A stretch of DNA of 64,000 nt from Tubiluchus corallicola (taxonomy: Eukaryota; Priapulida; Priapulimorpha; Priapulimorphida; Tubiluchidae), in the NCBI GenBank assembly GCA_030141605.1, contig JAQGDQ010000040.1, positions 336,001 to 400,000 of the forward strand, in the 5' to 3' direction. The position numbers and the translations under genes were made by a program. Every line of letters begins with the position of its first letter. Position 1 is the first letter of the stretch. Below, piece by piece: positions 14,661-59,115 of the stretch. The notes below the pieces were generated by a model. It had not been told where the DNA came from, ran no database searches, and worked only from the letters and a program-made list of their open reading frames with translations.

Positions 14661-15516
14661 TGAGCATTTTTAGCACCGCCCGACGGGCACAGATTTGTAA
14701 CCGCTGTGCTGCCTCTCCTCTACATGTTGAGCTGTCCGATGAAGCCCTTATCAACTGAATTTTCCGAAGTTCATAACCAATGAGCAAATATAATATAGTA
14801 ATTATGCACATTGGAGCAAAGAAAAAGAGGAAAGTGGAAATTTCAAAAATGCGCGGTGAGATGTCTTGATGAACCGTGCACAGCGCACTCTCGGGTATAG
14901 ACTCATTTGTCAATGGGTTTATCTGATATACCACCCCATAGTTAAATATGATGGGAAGACTCATCAGACCAGCTGCTAGCCAGACCCCCACAATAATCTT
15001 GACCACTCGAGAGAGCTTTGACATAGTGTGATTTCGCAAGGGGTGACATATCGCCAAGTAACGCTCAATGGTAAAAGCTGTGATTGTCATTATTGAAGCG
15101 TTTAAAGTAGTTTCTGCAGCCATGCCTCGCACTGTGCAAAAGACTTCGGAGAACAGGTATGGATATTCCTGCCAATATTGCACCACTTCTTGTGGTAAGC
15201 CGAATACCAGCAATAATACATCAGATATAGCTAGACTGAAGAGGTAATAATTTGTGGCCGTGTGCATGTACTTGTTCCGTGCGATTACTATGCAAGTAGA
15301 CACGTTGCCAAAAACACCGCTAATTAATATAAGTATGAGCAAGATGGTGACTGGGACCACTATTGTCATGGGACCTCGCTGGGGTCCCAACTTATCAGCC
15401 AAGTAGAGGTAAATGTCACCTTCCCTCAAAAGATCTTCAGACGAGTCATAGACTTCCAGGTGGTCTAGAAGTGAACCAGTTTGTCCAGTAGAAGTGTCGT
15501 TGATATCTATGCCCAT
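14661..15516 (-). CDS. Pyrokinin/neuromedin-U-type neuropeptide GPCR, first coding exon (TM1-TM5)
   Basis: Class A GPCR exon of 285 codons plus one base. The start chosen is the ATG at 15516 (purine-rich context, G at +4). The ORF could be read one GTG codon further, but nothing supports that. Asn7 (NDT) is a potential N-glycosylation site in the extracellular N-terminus. TM1 is about residues 52-78, TM2 88-110 with SLAISD, TM3 126-150 followed by ERY (151-153) and ICHP, TM4 172-194 and TM5 226-248. Cys127 and Cys213 can form the usual extracellular disulphide. Segments such as HTATNYYLFSLAISD and HTMSKLSR are typical of arthropod pyrokinin/CAPA and neuromedin U receptors, which usually couple to Gq. 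The exon ends in ICL3 after RRAVLKML at a good donor (A|gtaagtat), phase 1. TM6, TM7 and the C-tail are missing, and no matching exon was found at lower coordinates. Ligand type is inferred by family only. Confidence 0.9.
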
Positions 15517-15519
15517 CAC

Positions 15520-18500
15520 TGGCTTGAAAATCCAGCTATGAAGATGGTAGGTGATGATAAAAAAAATTAGACACTAGGCGTAAACTTACGAGGCTGTCTA
15601 TGAATTGTAGTAAATTGAAACTTTGTGTTCATACTTTGCCGCGAATTTACGAAAAGCTTAGAAATAAAAACCATGACACATGGTAAAAATTGTAGGTCCA
15701 TTTAATTACTTTGCACCAAAAAATAAAATCAATTAATCCAAATTACATTGCTATTACAATACAAAACTCTAATCGGCAAAACTTTTCTTGTGCAGGCTTT
15801 TCTAAAATTTGAAAATGTGAGTAATATATCACATTTCTTAAAGTTGCAGAGTTGTAAACATGTAGAAAGAACAATATTGTGTTTACTATACGTCACCACT
15901 AGATTAATAAAGTTTTCGCACATCAACACATTAAATTGTTACTAAAATCGAATCACAACAAGCAGCTAAATGCGTTGACGCAGTTGTCGGTCGTAAGACT
16001 ACTCTAAGCTAAACAATCAATATCGTTTCTTAATCCGCATGCGCCTATTCAATGCACATACTATGAATAAAAGCACCAACAAGTCAATAATTATAAACGA
16101 TTTATTTCATATTAAAAATAGCTTATACACCATGGATAAAACCAACTACTCGTCAAAAATTAAATTAGCTTACTTTTCTATGAATATGATTTGATAGACG
16201 CTTCTGTATGAAAGGCACGGTGATCGAGAGTTACACTTATAATGACGAAATTTTTTTAATCATATACACCTGATCGGGTTGACTTAGCTTTTATTGTTAC
16301 CTGGCCGTGCACTGAGGTAAGAAAGGCAGAGGTGGAAGACAGGCTAACCACCTATTCTTGTGTGCCGAAACTATGGAAATAGGTACCGTTAGTATGTATC
16401 TCAAAGCCGTCTGGCATAAGCCATTTTTGTTCTTCCTTCGTAGAAGCTCAATTATGTAAAATATAATTAAGTACTCCAAAAATTATTATTCATTTATTAG
16501 ACTGAGTTGTGACATTGTTTTGATATTCCATTATCTTGACCTGTTGATAATTAGACTATGTGACTTTGCTGGTTTACTGAGGTACGATGTAACTGTTTAA
16601 AACCTCACGAAAACATTATCCTATATGTTGCAAAACTGCGGCCATGTTATTGGAGTTCTGATTTCAATGCAGTATATTACATCTGTCATTTCAGTTTAGT
16701 TTAAATTATGACAGGGGCTTGGAGATACTTTTCAGCATAACAACCGATAGACATACATGAACAAGCGTATTTTATTTTACCGAAAAAAGTTATTACTAAA
16801 GAAATAGATGAAATAGGTCTTGAATATGCTGTAAGCCTACCCATACACGTGATGCCAGTTAGAGCATAATTAGAGAAAGCCCATAAGCCTCTGGGATAAT
16901 ATGCATTTCAATGAAACGACCTTCATAGTCCTATTTGTACACTTAATGTGAAGGAATACGGTGAAATTTGGAAACTCTTCCAATTTCTAGGTTGAATTGT
17001 GATTGAAGAAAGTGTAAAGTCAATTATCAATAGCGTTTCTGTTGACAACGTTATTGCCAATAGGGTAGGGATAGTGCTAATAGGGTTGCTGGTGTTTGGT
17101 GTATGGCAGACACAGGAAAGACAAAGCAGGTTCCCAATAAATAGAAATGCTGCCTGCGGGTTGGTCCTACTCTGGGGACTTGAAGTCTAGATGGGAATTT
17201 TTGGTGTTGGAGAAATCTGGTTTTAGTTGTTGATCAGTCATATGGTACTCAGCATTATATTGAGGAACAGGGGATGGCAATCCAAATGCAATAAATGCAA
17301 TTTTCTCAGCTTAGTCGACGTAATTGTAATTATAGCCTGCCTCTTCAGTGCCGAATGTTCTACGTCTTGATGAAAAAGCAGACTGATGAATATCGAATCA
17401 GTGCTCAACAAGTATTGGCCACCGGGGAATGTGCGCTCTAATGAGCAATGTCACGTTGAATCGATACACTTGTATTCGATTCTCGTTGCTCAATCATGCA
17501 TGGATTGGAAACCTGTAGATAGTAGTTACGAGTTTGTTAACTACCAGCAGACCTGGACTAGCTCCTCATTTCAAATGCGTCGAAAGTAAAAATCAAAATA
17601 TAGAAAGTAATGAGTCGCCATGTATTGTAAATAGGTTACTAATTAACATGTTTGTTGAGCGTAGACGATTGTTTCGACTATTACAGTCATTACAATATAA
17701 TACTATTCAAACCCATATAATTCGCTTTTTATTTTTCCCGCCAAAAACTTAATGGGACAAGTGGCCAACTGCTGGCAGACTCAACTGGTTATTGCAGAGA
17801 CTTATTTGTAATTGGTCGATAATGCAATTTTTATATGGGAAATTTAATGTCATGCTTCATAAAACATAAACAGTGTGCTCTCTCTAGCCGAATGAAGTAA
17901 GTGATTTTTGTAAATCTAAGTTTATTAATTTGATAGCAATTTTCTGTGTAATTTTTTTTTGTTCAAATTTCTGTAGTTTTGTTCAAAATACATTACTGCA
18001 AATTTTATGTATTTTTTTGTTTTTTCTTCTTCTTTAGAAAATATTGACTGCAGAAACACCTTATGCAAAGAACTTTCGTGTTTGCTGTGTTAACACTATA
18101 AATCAAGATAAAAGAAGGAATAATTAGTACATTGATACTAAAATACAAAGGCACAAAACGTCATTACAAATCTATAGATTAGAATATTCCACATGTTGAT
18201 TCCTAGAGGCAGGTTCTTTCATGCATTTAATGTTACTAAATATTATTTTAAATATTACTGATGTACTGTTCGATTGTGTTATGTTAATGTACTTTTTGTA
18301 CGAATAAATATTAAATAAACAAAATACAATCAAGATCGCAAATATTTTCTTTTTATCTTAAAATTATCAATGATGATGTAGAAAATGAATGTCCTACCAT
18401 CTAAACAAAAATGACGGGCCACTACACTTAGCCGAAAAGGTACAATTCCTTGCTTGACATAACAGTTTCATCCTCAAACATTAGTGATATTAAATTTATC

Positions 18501-18584
18501 TTAATGTTTCAGGGGTGTTAAAATAGCTCTAACCATGTGGATTGGCGATCTGAATAAAAGCATTGCGAACTTGTACACTATACA
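15520..18584. other. Tract without recognisable genes
   Basis: AT-rich sequence upstream of the GPCR start codon. It may include that gene's promoter and 5' UTR exons, but none can be defined. Small open frames (for example 15748-15945 and 16999-17190) show no family resemblance. Confidence 0.4.
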
Positions 18585-19011
18585 CAGGGGCATATCAAGA
18601 CTGTACGACGCCCTAGGCTGATAGTTCCGTCCCGCCAATCTCTATCGTGAATTTATGGTTGCTTATGTAATGAGCTTATTAATCAATTACTTGTGGCGTA
18701 TTAGCAACACTATTAATCTAGTTTCTTCGTGGTTATTATAATTATATGTATTTGCATAGCGCTTATATGCAATTAAGTTGCGCAACTGCTTGTAGTGTAA
18801 CACCTTGCACCTATTCGTTATGTGGCACTTGGAAGTTGCGCTCAGTTGCTGCCTGTGGTGTGTCACAAAATGCGTCCTTTACATGAATGTGAACGTATAC
18901 ACATTTTCCGAGGAGAATAAGATTTTTTCTAAACTGCTAACGCTCCTCAAACTTTGGCGCCCTAGGCTATAGCCTAGTTAGCCTATTGGTTAATACGCCC
19001 CTGACTATACA
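18577..19011. mobile_element. Non-autonomous hAT-type MITE with 8-bp target duplication
   Basis: The element (18585-19003, 419 bp) starts CAGGGGC and ends GCCCCTG. Its ends form an imperfect inverted repeat that includes GCGCCCTAGGCT-like motifs. Both sides carry the same 8 bp, ACTATACA (18577-18584 and 19004-19011). An 8-bp duplication with CAGGG-type ends is the hAT signature. There is no transposase frame, so it must have been moved by a transposase encoded elsewhere. Confidence 0.85.
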
Positions 19012-19445
19012 GTTCATTCAATTCACGCATTACTGAAAGCGACAATGTACTTGCTTTTTACGTAATTTACTGCACACCTTATTTTTCCCTTGATCTATTG
19101 TGTTATTGTTATTAAGCCAGAATTGATGTTGCTGCTGCCTTTTTGCAAAATTTTCCCCTTCCTGCTTTTTCGCTATGTATTATAATATCATTATTATCAA
19201 CATCATGATCTTTGAAGTTGCCTTGATTTGTTTTATACAAACAAAGTGTAGCGAATGTAATCCTAACTCTGAAGTCTGTAAACAAAACGGGCATATAGTA
19301 ATAAACAGGAAGAAAAAGGCTCAGCAACTGCATTACAAGGAAACTATATTAAGCCTGTACAGATTCCCTGACATTGGCTATGAGAGAGACAAGCAGAATG
19401 ATGCCAGCTGTTCAACAGGCATTTATGACGCGATGACGGCGATAA

Positions 19446-19492
19446 TGAGGATAATGATGATAACGATGATGATGACGATGATGATGATGAGC
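19446..19492. repeat. (GAT)n-rich microsatellite
   Basis: Imperfect GAT/GAC repeats in AT-rich sequence. They generate the Asp/Met/Ser-rich frames seen here, which I do not regard as genes. Confidence 0.85.
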
Positions 19493-19876
19493 CGTCCTCA
19501 GCATGGGCCAAGTGCAAGCAAATGCGTATGTGCAGTAAGATGGCAAACTCGTCTGAGAAGCATATGTTGTCATATGGCATACATTGTTCGAAGCATATGA
19601 AATAGCGAGACAGTGTAATAGTGACTTAGCAAAATGTTCGAGAAACTTACCAGCGGTCAATGAGAAGGCGTACTGTGCACAGCAACGCAACTTACTAAAG
19701 GAGAAAGTTTTGGACAGTAGCTCTACCAAATGTATGGTTTACAAGGAATTTAACCCAAAAATACCAGAGAATACTATAGAAAAATACCGCATATCTCGAC
19801 TAAGGCTACAAGCACATCACTTTAGAATTGAGACCGGTAGATGGGACAGCGAAGATAGAAACCAAAGACTATGCAC

Positions 19877-19907
<31 letters not shown>

Positions 19908-19945
19908 CGATGACGATGATGATGATAATGATGATGACGATGACA
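19877..19945. repeat. (GAT)n microsatellite
   Basis: About 23 GAT/GAC units, directly preceding the dispersed repeat at 19966-20072. Confidence 0.9.
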
Positions 19946-19965
19946 ATAACAGTTGCTCTTACAGT

Positions 19966-20072
19966 AAATTTCCGAGTTTCCGGGTTCTGGAGCACCTTGA
20001 GGAGCAGTAAGGTTTTTAGTAGTGCCCACAGCCGCAATAAATTACACAGCCCATGTGGGTTTGGGGCCTGAT
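19966..20072 (+). repeat. ~105-bp dispersed repeat, copy downstream of the acetyltransferase gene
   Basis: Contains GCACCTTGAGGAGCAG, TAAGGTTTTT, GTGCCCAC.GCCGCAA and CCCATGTGGGT. The same string occurs in inverse orientation at 24121-24230, so two inverted copies bracket the acetyltransferase gene. The class (SINE or DNA element) is not resolved. Confidence 0.8.
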
Positions 20073-20140
20073 TTTAATTATTTTTTACCTTAATAACCTT
20101 AATAATCATAGCTATTTATGAGAAAATTTGTTTATTTGTT

Positions 20141-20168
20141 AATTAATTTATTTATTTTATTTATTTAG
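20141..20168 (-). promoter_or_regulatory. Candidate poly(A) signals of the acetyltransferase gene
   Basis: Read on the minus strand, this stretch holds several overlapping AATAAA hexamers, about 170-195 nt after the stop codon at 20337. The AT-rich context makes chance matches likely. Confidence 0.4.
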
Positions 20169-20336
20169 TTGTTAATATTTAGTTTAGTGCACATAATCAC
20201 CCTAAGACTGCTTGTGTCACTGACAGAGTGATCAACTAAATACAAGTGATTATCCTTTTTGCCTGATTTACTTATTGAGTAAATTTACCGCTTGACTTAG
20301 CAGGAGAAAACTTACCAAATTAATGGCAAAAATAAA

Positions 20337-24080
<3,744 letters not shown>

Positions 24081-24120
24081 AAATAGAATCGATTATTAAG
24101 ATTAAAAAATTCTTAAAATG

Positions 24121-24230
24121 AGGACCCAGACCCACATGGGACGTGTAATTTGTTGCGGCCGTGGGCACCACCAAAAACCTTACTCTGCTCCTCAAGGTGC
24201 TTTAAAACCCGAAAACTCAGAAATTGGTAG
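24121..24230 (-). repeat. ~105-bp dispersed repeat, copy upstream of the acetyltransferase gene
   Basis: Inverse copy of 19966-20072, with shared GTGCCCACGGCCGCAA, TAAGGTTTTT and GCACCTTGAGGAGCAG blocks. It starts 41 bp upstream of the putative start codon, so it occupies the promoter or 5' UTR region of that gene. Confidence 0.8.
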
Positions 24231-24879
24231 ACTTGTTTAGAGAGAAACGGCCTTTTGTTTCTATCACTACCTAATACGAGTTGGCATGAATATAAGTTGG
24301 TAATTTGCGTGATACTTAAGCAAGATTTTGTATTTTGGGATTTAAAGTCACAGTTTTTTAATTAAGAGTCTTTATGTTCACCATGTTATACAACTGTACA
24401 ATATTCCCCCTTTCCATTACTCTTTCTTGAAAATTGTATAAGAATAAATGAATATTACCACTTACCGAAAGGTAATCATTCTAGGTTATTTAACAATTTA
24501 TGCAGTATACGTGCAGACAAAAACTGTGATACACAGCATCTAGCCACTGATTATTAGAACTTTGACCGCACAAGTTTACGTCAACAGGTTATCGCACTGT
24601 TTACAGAAGTGGCTACGGTCCCGTGTATACACAAACTTTATTTAATTTAAGCGGGTTTACAAAACAGTACATAAATAAGTGATATTACTATTTTCACTAT
24701 GGGCAGTGTACGTGAAGTGAAAAGCCAATAGCCCGATTTATCATTTAGTTCGTAAGAAAATTTTCCTACACGCGCATGTCCCATATTTTGTGATGTGCAA
24801 GGCCACGACCATGCCTAGCAACATAGCAAGTATTGTGGCCCTAGCTAAAAAACTATGAGAGCAAATGGACCCTAAAGAA

Positions 24880-25260
24880 AAATAAATGAAGACCCGACCG
24901 CTCCGTGACCTTTGACCCGGCAACTCGGGTCACGTGTATACGTATATAACTTTGGCCAGAGAGTGTACCCTGTAAGTTTCGTGTCCCTATAGCACTCAGC
25001 GTGTAAAAGGTCACAAATTGGGGGACCCCAAATTCTGCATTTTGGCCCCTCACTCGGGCGTTTAAAGCTTGTCAGCTTTTTAAAACCCCAGGTGCACACC
25101 TGCCCCACAGCACCCAAATACTTGTGAAAAAAATTTAGAAAATAACGAAAGCCCTAGGAGGAGTTGAATCATAAAGGAAAAACTGACCAACGCCCACTGT
25201 CCTTCCCTCCTTGACCAGTGGTCAGCGGTTACTATACAGTTGTACGTCCCCCGCCCAGGG
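24880..25260 (+). repeat. Dispersed repeat family, copy 1
   Basis: Shares ordered blocks with 43130-43660 read on the opposite strand: TGTAAGTTTCGTG, GCATTTTGG, CAGCTTTT..AA..CCAGGT.CAC and CCTAGGAGG. Similarity is patchy, so both are old copies of one interspersed repeat. The class is unknown. Confidence 0.55.
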
Positions 25261-25328
25261 CTACCAACCGTGTGAGTTTGGCGACAATAGCTTGCAAGCC
25301 TTACGAGATATTAAGCGTTAAAGTGGTG

Positions 25329-25424
25329 ATGAATAAATAAATAAATAAATAACTGTACGAGAAACAGTAAGATTTTGCTATGTCAAAATCTTAATAAATA
25401 AATCTTAATAAATAAATAAATAAC
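25329..25424. repeat. (AATA)n-rich repeat in two blocks
   Basis: Two short AATAAATAAATA blocks, each followed by related AGATTTTGCTATG-like sequence, suggesting a local duplication of about 90 bp. Confidence 0.7.
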
Positions 25425-25734
25425 TCAATGAAAAACTGCTAGATTTTGCTATGGCAAAACCTTAATAACACGATAACGGACATGTAAAGGGGAATGAAGT
25501 CAATGCATACATATACTTATGTAAAAGACTTGATGAAAGAAATGTTGCTAAAAAAAATCCGAAAATTGAATTAAAAATGACCCGAGTCACATGAGAGTGA
25601 GACGCTGAAAAAGGAAAACAGGTAGTGAGAAACAGAGTGGACTTAACTGGAAAAAGAAACATAATATTGTAGTGATACGTGTGTCTGGAAATTAAATACA
25701 CAGCAAATAAAACGTTATAACAGGAGTATGAGTG

Positions 25735-25975
25735 TAGGTAAAATGGCACGGGTAAAAATGGTACTGGAAAATGGCACGGTAAAAATGTTACAGTAAAAAT
25801 GGCACACACAGGTAAAATGGCAAGGTAAAAATGGAACAGGAACACTTGGCGCAAATGGAAAAGTAGAAAGTTATATTATAGGAAGATTTGCATCAAAATA
25901 ACGTATCTGCTATCTTTCTTATTTTTCCATTTATGCCATATTTCTGTGCCATTTTTACCTGTGCTATTTCTACCG
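25735..25975. repeat. GGTAAAAATGGCACA minisatellite (locus 2) with inverted half
   Basis: Direct units at 25735-25860 and inverted units at about 25930-25973 (GTGCCATTTTTACC, GTGCTATTTCTACC) form a small inverted structure. The same unit is at 11815-11965. Confidence 0.7.
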
Positions 25976-26422
25976 GACACTCAACAGGATAAAATATTAT
26001 TAGCCTTTATAATACTCTTTTTCGATTTTGCAATCTATCAATTCATTTCAGAATATTGCTATTGACTACATGTACATTCGAAATACAAAATTCGACTGTT
26101 ACATGCAGTCACAATCAGTAGCGTCACAAAAAGAACATTTTAATGTTTAGAGAAATTTGTATTAACCCGAATTAGATAACAGTTGTTATAACTTTGACCT
26201 AAGAAAAACTAATAACAATTGAAACAATGACTTCGAATGCAATGATTTTGTGAATTTCTTCAATACAGGAATTATGGCTATGCAAAAGTAAAACGTAAAT
26301 TATACGTGCTAAGTAAAATCAAAATTAGTTACTAACAGGTTTGTAATATTAAAATTATTACTTTTTAAGCTAAAGTTTACAATTCCCTGTACACAAGAAA
26401 TTAGTTCATGAAGTGGATTAGT

Positions 26423-26516
26423 GTTAGAGTTGGGGTTAGGGTTTAGTCAGGGTTAGGATTAGGATTAGGGTCAGGGTTAGGGTTAGGGTAGTATTAGGGC
26501 CAGGGTTAGGGCTAGT
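26423..26516. repeat. Interstitial telomere-like TTAGGG tract
   Basis: About 94 bp of imperfect GGTTAG repeats with TTAGGG, TTAGGA, TCAGGG and CTAGTG variants. It lies roughly 210 bp upstream of the CLCA start codon. Arthropod telomeres usually carry TTAGG, so the six-base unit is noteworthy. Confidence 0.85.
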
Positions 26517-26728
26517 GTATTTAAACTGAATGAGGAATGGTAAACTCCTTTCCTTTTTTTCTCTATTTTATAAGTTTATATATATTGTAATTTTCTATGA
26601 ATTTTTTTAGTTTGTAAAAATGTCATGTTAAAATTTAGAATTACTTTTTAAAATAGTAGACATGTTAAATTTTATTCGCATTAATTTTTGCTTTGCCATC
26701 TTTTTCAGCGCTGTACAAGCTATTTCAG

Positions 26729-54492
<27,764 letters not shown>

Positions 54493-54511
54493 TATTTTAT
54501 TAAGAGTATTA

Positions 54512-54517
54512 AATAAA
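54512..54517 (+). terminator. Poly(A) signal of the CLCA gene
   Basis: AATAAA 20 nt after the B4 stop codon. A T-rich stretch follows. Confidence 0.75.
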
Positions 54518-57500
54518 TTGGTTTATTTTCTAATATTTCTCTAATGTTTTGATTCATTTTAACCACTATTACTTCTTAATAGGTGCTGCCATCTTTATGG
54601 CTTATGATGAATCTTTTAAAACCTATGCCAATGTAAACAAAGAAAATATCCACTACAACAGAAAAAACATTGGATCTACTGTGTACACATTTGTCAAATA
54701 TTCCCGTACGTGAAATACTTCCAAACTTTGTTTTTGCCCATACATCTATTCTTACTTGGTATATCGTTTGTTCTTCGGCCAAAATAACAATTTGACAGGT
54801 TTTAACTTTCAAGGCGAAAAAATCAGTAATTGATATTCACCATCATGAACGAAAACAAAAGGAATTTTCAGACTATTCGTTTATATACGACGTCGACGAC
54901 GACAGAAACAACAAAAACAATATATGAAATGTGACGTATCATAGAGCCAGTACGGCCCAGGGTACGTCAATTTAGGTCACTCCAATACGGCGACCAATAC
55001 GGTACTTTTTAGGACATTCGACAACATGTCGTCAATTAAGGTCGCCGCTCTCAATATGGCAGCAAAATGAAAATCTGTGTGTGTGTCCTTTATGCATCCG
55101 CATAGGCTGCAGCGCACCCCCAGATGCTGTGTGCCATAAGAACCAGTTTGGTCCTGGGAAGGTTTTCCGATTTAGGGCACCGTGAAGGGGTACTTTTCAA
55201 AACATTCGACTATGTGAAGTCATCGGAGGGGTCCCATACCAAGCATGGCCTTGAGAAGGTTTTAGGCTAATGCCGATTTGGGTCTCACAAACATTGCTAG
55301 AGAATATCTAGACACAAAACCATCAGAAGGGGGCAAGCCAAGCAGAAAAAGTAAATCCTGAAATCACATAAAATTCATTCGAAATTTTGCCGTCCAGTTT
55401 TGTTTCTGAAAGTGCCAATATAAATTTTCTACACAAGCGAAGTAGGGCCCAAAGTCTCTATAGTGATACTGAAGCAGATGTTAACATTCTTTTGCAGAGA
55501 AGATTTTTATTAGCCAGGTATGAGTGTGAACGTTTACGATTTTTTGCCAATGAAACAAGAAAGAACAGTTTTGAGACTGCAAATAGGATTATCCATGTAT
55601 GTCCAACACACAAATCGGCAGTGCTTGTTAAACCCCGCCTTCGCGGCTCAGTTTCGCAAACTCTTGCTTGTTGATAGCGGCTGCAATGCAAAACTATAAA
55701 CAAACCGAGAAAAGAACATGAAGAGTTCGTGCACGTTTGATGACAATTTGTCAGTTATTCTAAAAATGCATCATTGTTATATACTGCTGGATTACAAGAA
55801 ATTATCAAGCAAATTCATGCAAAAACACTCAATTATTTCACTCGAAGATGTGTATGCCCTACATTATATCTAGATTTTGTGTGAAAGATTAAACGTTGTT
55901 ATAATCCTTCGTAACCCTGCTGTTCGTTAATGAAAAATGTCAATTTCCATTAAAACTTGTTGTGAAATTATATTTTTATTATACTGCAAAAAATTAGTTA
56001 TTTTATTGAAGTATAAATTCTATACCTAGTACATATATATAAGTTTTATAGATAATCAGTCCATAAGACTGGTGTAAGGGTTTAAAAATGTAAGTTAGTC
56101 GGTTAGTACTGGCTTATATAGATACAATATGGGTTGAACAACATAAGTTAGTTATCCCAGATAAACTTTATGAATAATTATTAAGGGTCTGCCAAATACT
56201 AGATGTTCAACCCTAACAAACATTAATAGTATTTTTTGCTGTTGCGTTGTATTTGACAATCTCTTGAAATAGCGTTTAAACTTAAACGGAAACAAACAGG
56301 AAACCAACAACCTTGGGACAGACAGGTTTTCACTAATTTGAAAGGGTTCAGCTCATGTTACCTCGCAAGCTGGGAAAAACTTGATTTAAAATTTGTTAAA
56401 ATTTTTGTTTGGTTTGGACAAGTTTTGAAATCTGACCTTTCTAGGCACTAAACGTCTTTATTACTATTAAGCAAGCACAACATTTCATTCACTATAATTT
56501 TTTTACTTTACTGCCAAAATTTATTCACAGAAATACAAGCTCCACATCTGTTTATGAGTACCTTGTGATAGTGCAGCAGCCCGATCAGCTAAGAAGACAA
56601 AAGGAGCGCTGACTGACCGCCGCAAGATGAACCCCCTCTGGTTGACTGGCGTTTCCAGATATATGAATTGCCCAGGACAGTACAACTGACATTTTTCGCT
56701 AGATGATAGGTGAGCCTCCTAAAGCAGCACCTGTATGATTGGGACCTTGTCTGGCTGTATTATCAGGCAATGGGACACCTTTTAGATCATTTTTTTTGTA
56801 AAACAGCTTTCAAACGACCAACTAACCATGACTCATTCAACAAACCCTGCTGGGTTAACGCGAAAAAAATGTGAAATTTGCTGCTCACGGTCAAGCTGCG
56901 TTAGCTGCTTCCAGTAATGTTTTACTCTACTTACAGTAACGTAGCTGCAGTAAATAATTAAGAGTCCTTAAAACATTTAACCCTAAGAAATCGATAAAAT
57001 TGCCCACCATTTACCACTCGGGAAAAACGAACTATTGTGTTGGCAAGTCAACGTCACGAAAGAGTGTCAATTGCTATTGACTAACGATGCAAGTAATGCT
57101 GGTTATTTTGCCAAAGAGTTACGGCAGTGAAGCGATGAGTGCTTTATCGATGGCAGCTGCAGAGAAAATGATGTATGTAACTGATAAGTTCTGTAATGAT
57201 TGTAAGAACATAACTGAGCACCTAACTTTAAGTAAGTGAGTAAATAAGTAAGTAAGCAAGCAAGCAAACATCATATACAACAGGAGTATTCGGGATCGAG
57301 TCGATCCCGTTCCTCGAACCTTGATTCCAAACTTTTTTCAATTCCAGAACCGCTTTCTCGAACATTCAGTCCCGCCCGGAACACCATTCCCGACCACGTT
57401 TGAAAGTTTATATAATAATTGAAAAAACAATATTTACTTCAGAATTCTGAGATTTCTCGAGAGAAGCGAACCCTTTACCAAATTATGTACAGCTTAAATT

Positions 57501-57555
57501 TTGTTAAAATATTGTTTACTAAGTTTTTATTAACTGTAGTTGCATCGTGTAATTA

Positions 57556-57612
57556 AGAGAGGGAGGGAGGGAGGTAGAGAGAGAGGGAGAGGGAGCGAGG
57601 GAGGGACTGGAG
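57556..57612. repeat. GGGA/GAGA-rich simple repeat
   Basis: Imperfect purine repeat of GGGA and GAGA units. Confidence 0.85.
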
Positions 57613-59002
57613 GGAGTGTGTTTATGTAAGATGTGAGAGAAAGAGATGCACTTTATACCAAGTAAAGACCTATAAGATCAGCACACACATACGATAAAAA
57701 GTACTACTTATGTACAATAGCTACCACATCACATAAAATACTGCCATAATAAAATTATTTACAAATAAAAAATTTGGTAAAATACACGTACTAGATTAAA
57801 AATTTAAAATTTTAAATGTTTTCTGCATATAGTTGATTTATCCAATCAAAATTTTATACGAAACGATACATTCGCTGTTTAAAATTTCATTTATCAAACT
57901 GTTATGATTATTAAAAAGATGCATCTTTAGACTGTAAATGTTTTTCTGTAAAATAGTGTCAAAATAAGGTTCCCTTATTTTCTAAAACAACTTCTAAATA
58001 GTTTTAAGTAAACGCATGATATACTATATCGTGACTCATACAGAGAAATAGCATTCAACCATCTGCATACGAACATGACTAATTTATTCCTATGGTTCAC
58101 GCGGGAACTCACACCCACTCAAAGTATAATTAGCCAATAATGTTGGAAAAATAATATGGAAAATATAATAATAAAAGAATGAGACCATCTCACGAAAATA
58201 TTTCATGTGAGTTTTGTCTTACTGCTACTACATTTGTTTATTTCCTTTATTCTTTAAACCATTACCTAATATTAAGTAAGTAAGCAACGTATACAAATAA
58301 GTGTGTTCGAGATCGTGATTGATCCCTGTCTTCGAACCTCAGACTCGAACTTTTCTCAAATCAAGAACCCTGGATCCGACACGAAATCCATAAAAAACAG
58401 ATACAAAGAAGACACACAAAACTAAAATAATCAAATGATATGAAACTAATAAATTAAGCTATGTACGAAAAACCAATTAAAATGTACAAAAGTGGCACAT
58501 AGAAATTTACAAGAAGCGTATATACGTAAAAAAGTGATTGCTTATCATGTAGCATATTGAGTGACCGGTAATAATTCGTCGTTGTGTCGAATGGCCGAGC
58601 TCAGAGTTACATCACTTCACATTATTTGACTAATATAGAACATGTAATACGATTGTTGTTGTTTACGAATACAAGATTCTTAAAACCATATATAGCTTCT
58701 ACTCAGTACATCAAAATAGACAGTGTTATTTTCCAAAAATTAATTTTCAACGTTTTAAACAATTAAAGTATCTTTCCTATCTAAAGTCCTCCCAAGCAAT
58801 AATGCCTCTTAGTCAATAATAACTTAATATGCATACGCATAATTCTTTTAGCAATAATTGTTTTAACATCACTCTAAAGGGATTACACTTAATGCGTTAC
58901 GTTTAGCAACATGAAATAGGCAGAACTCTAGACTAAACAATTTGAACTAACCTTGGCTAAGTGAAACATGTCGCAAACATGAACAGATTAGAGGTAAAGT
59001 TG

Positions 59003-59115
<113 letters not shown>

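Noticed and set aside
55387-55674. 95-codon plus-strand frame
   Set aside because: No motif, no credible splice sites and no start context; chance ORF is the simplest reading.
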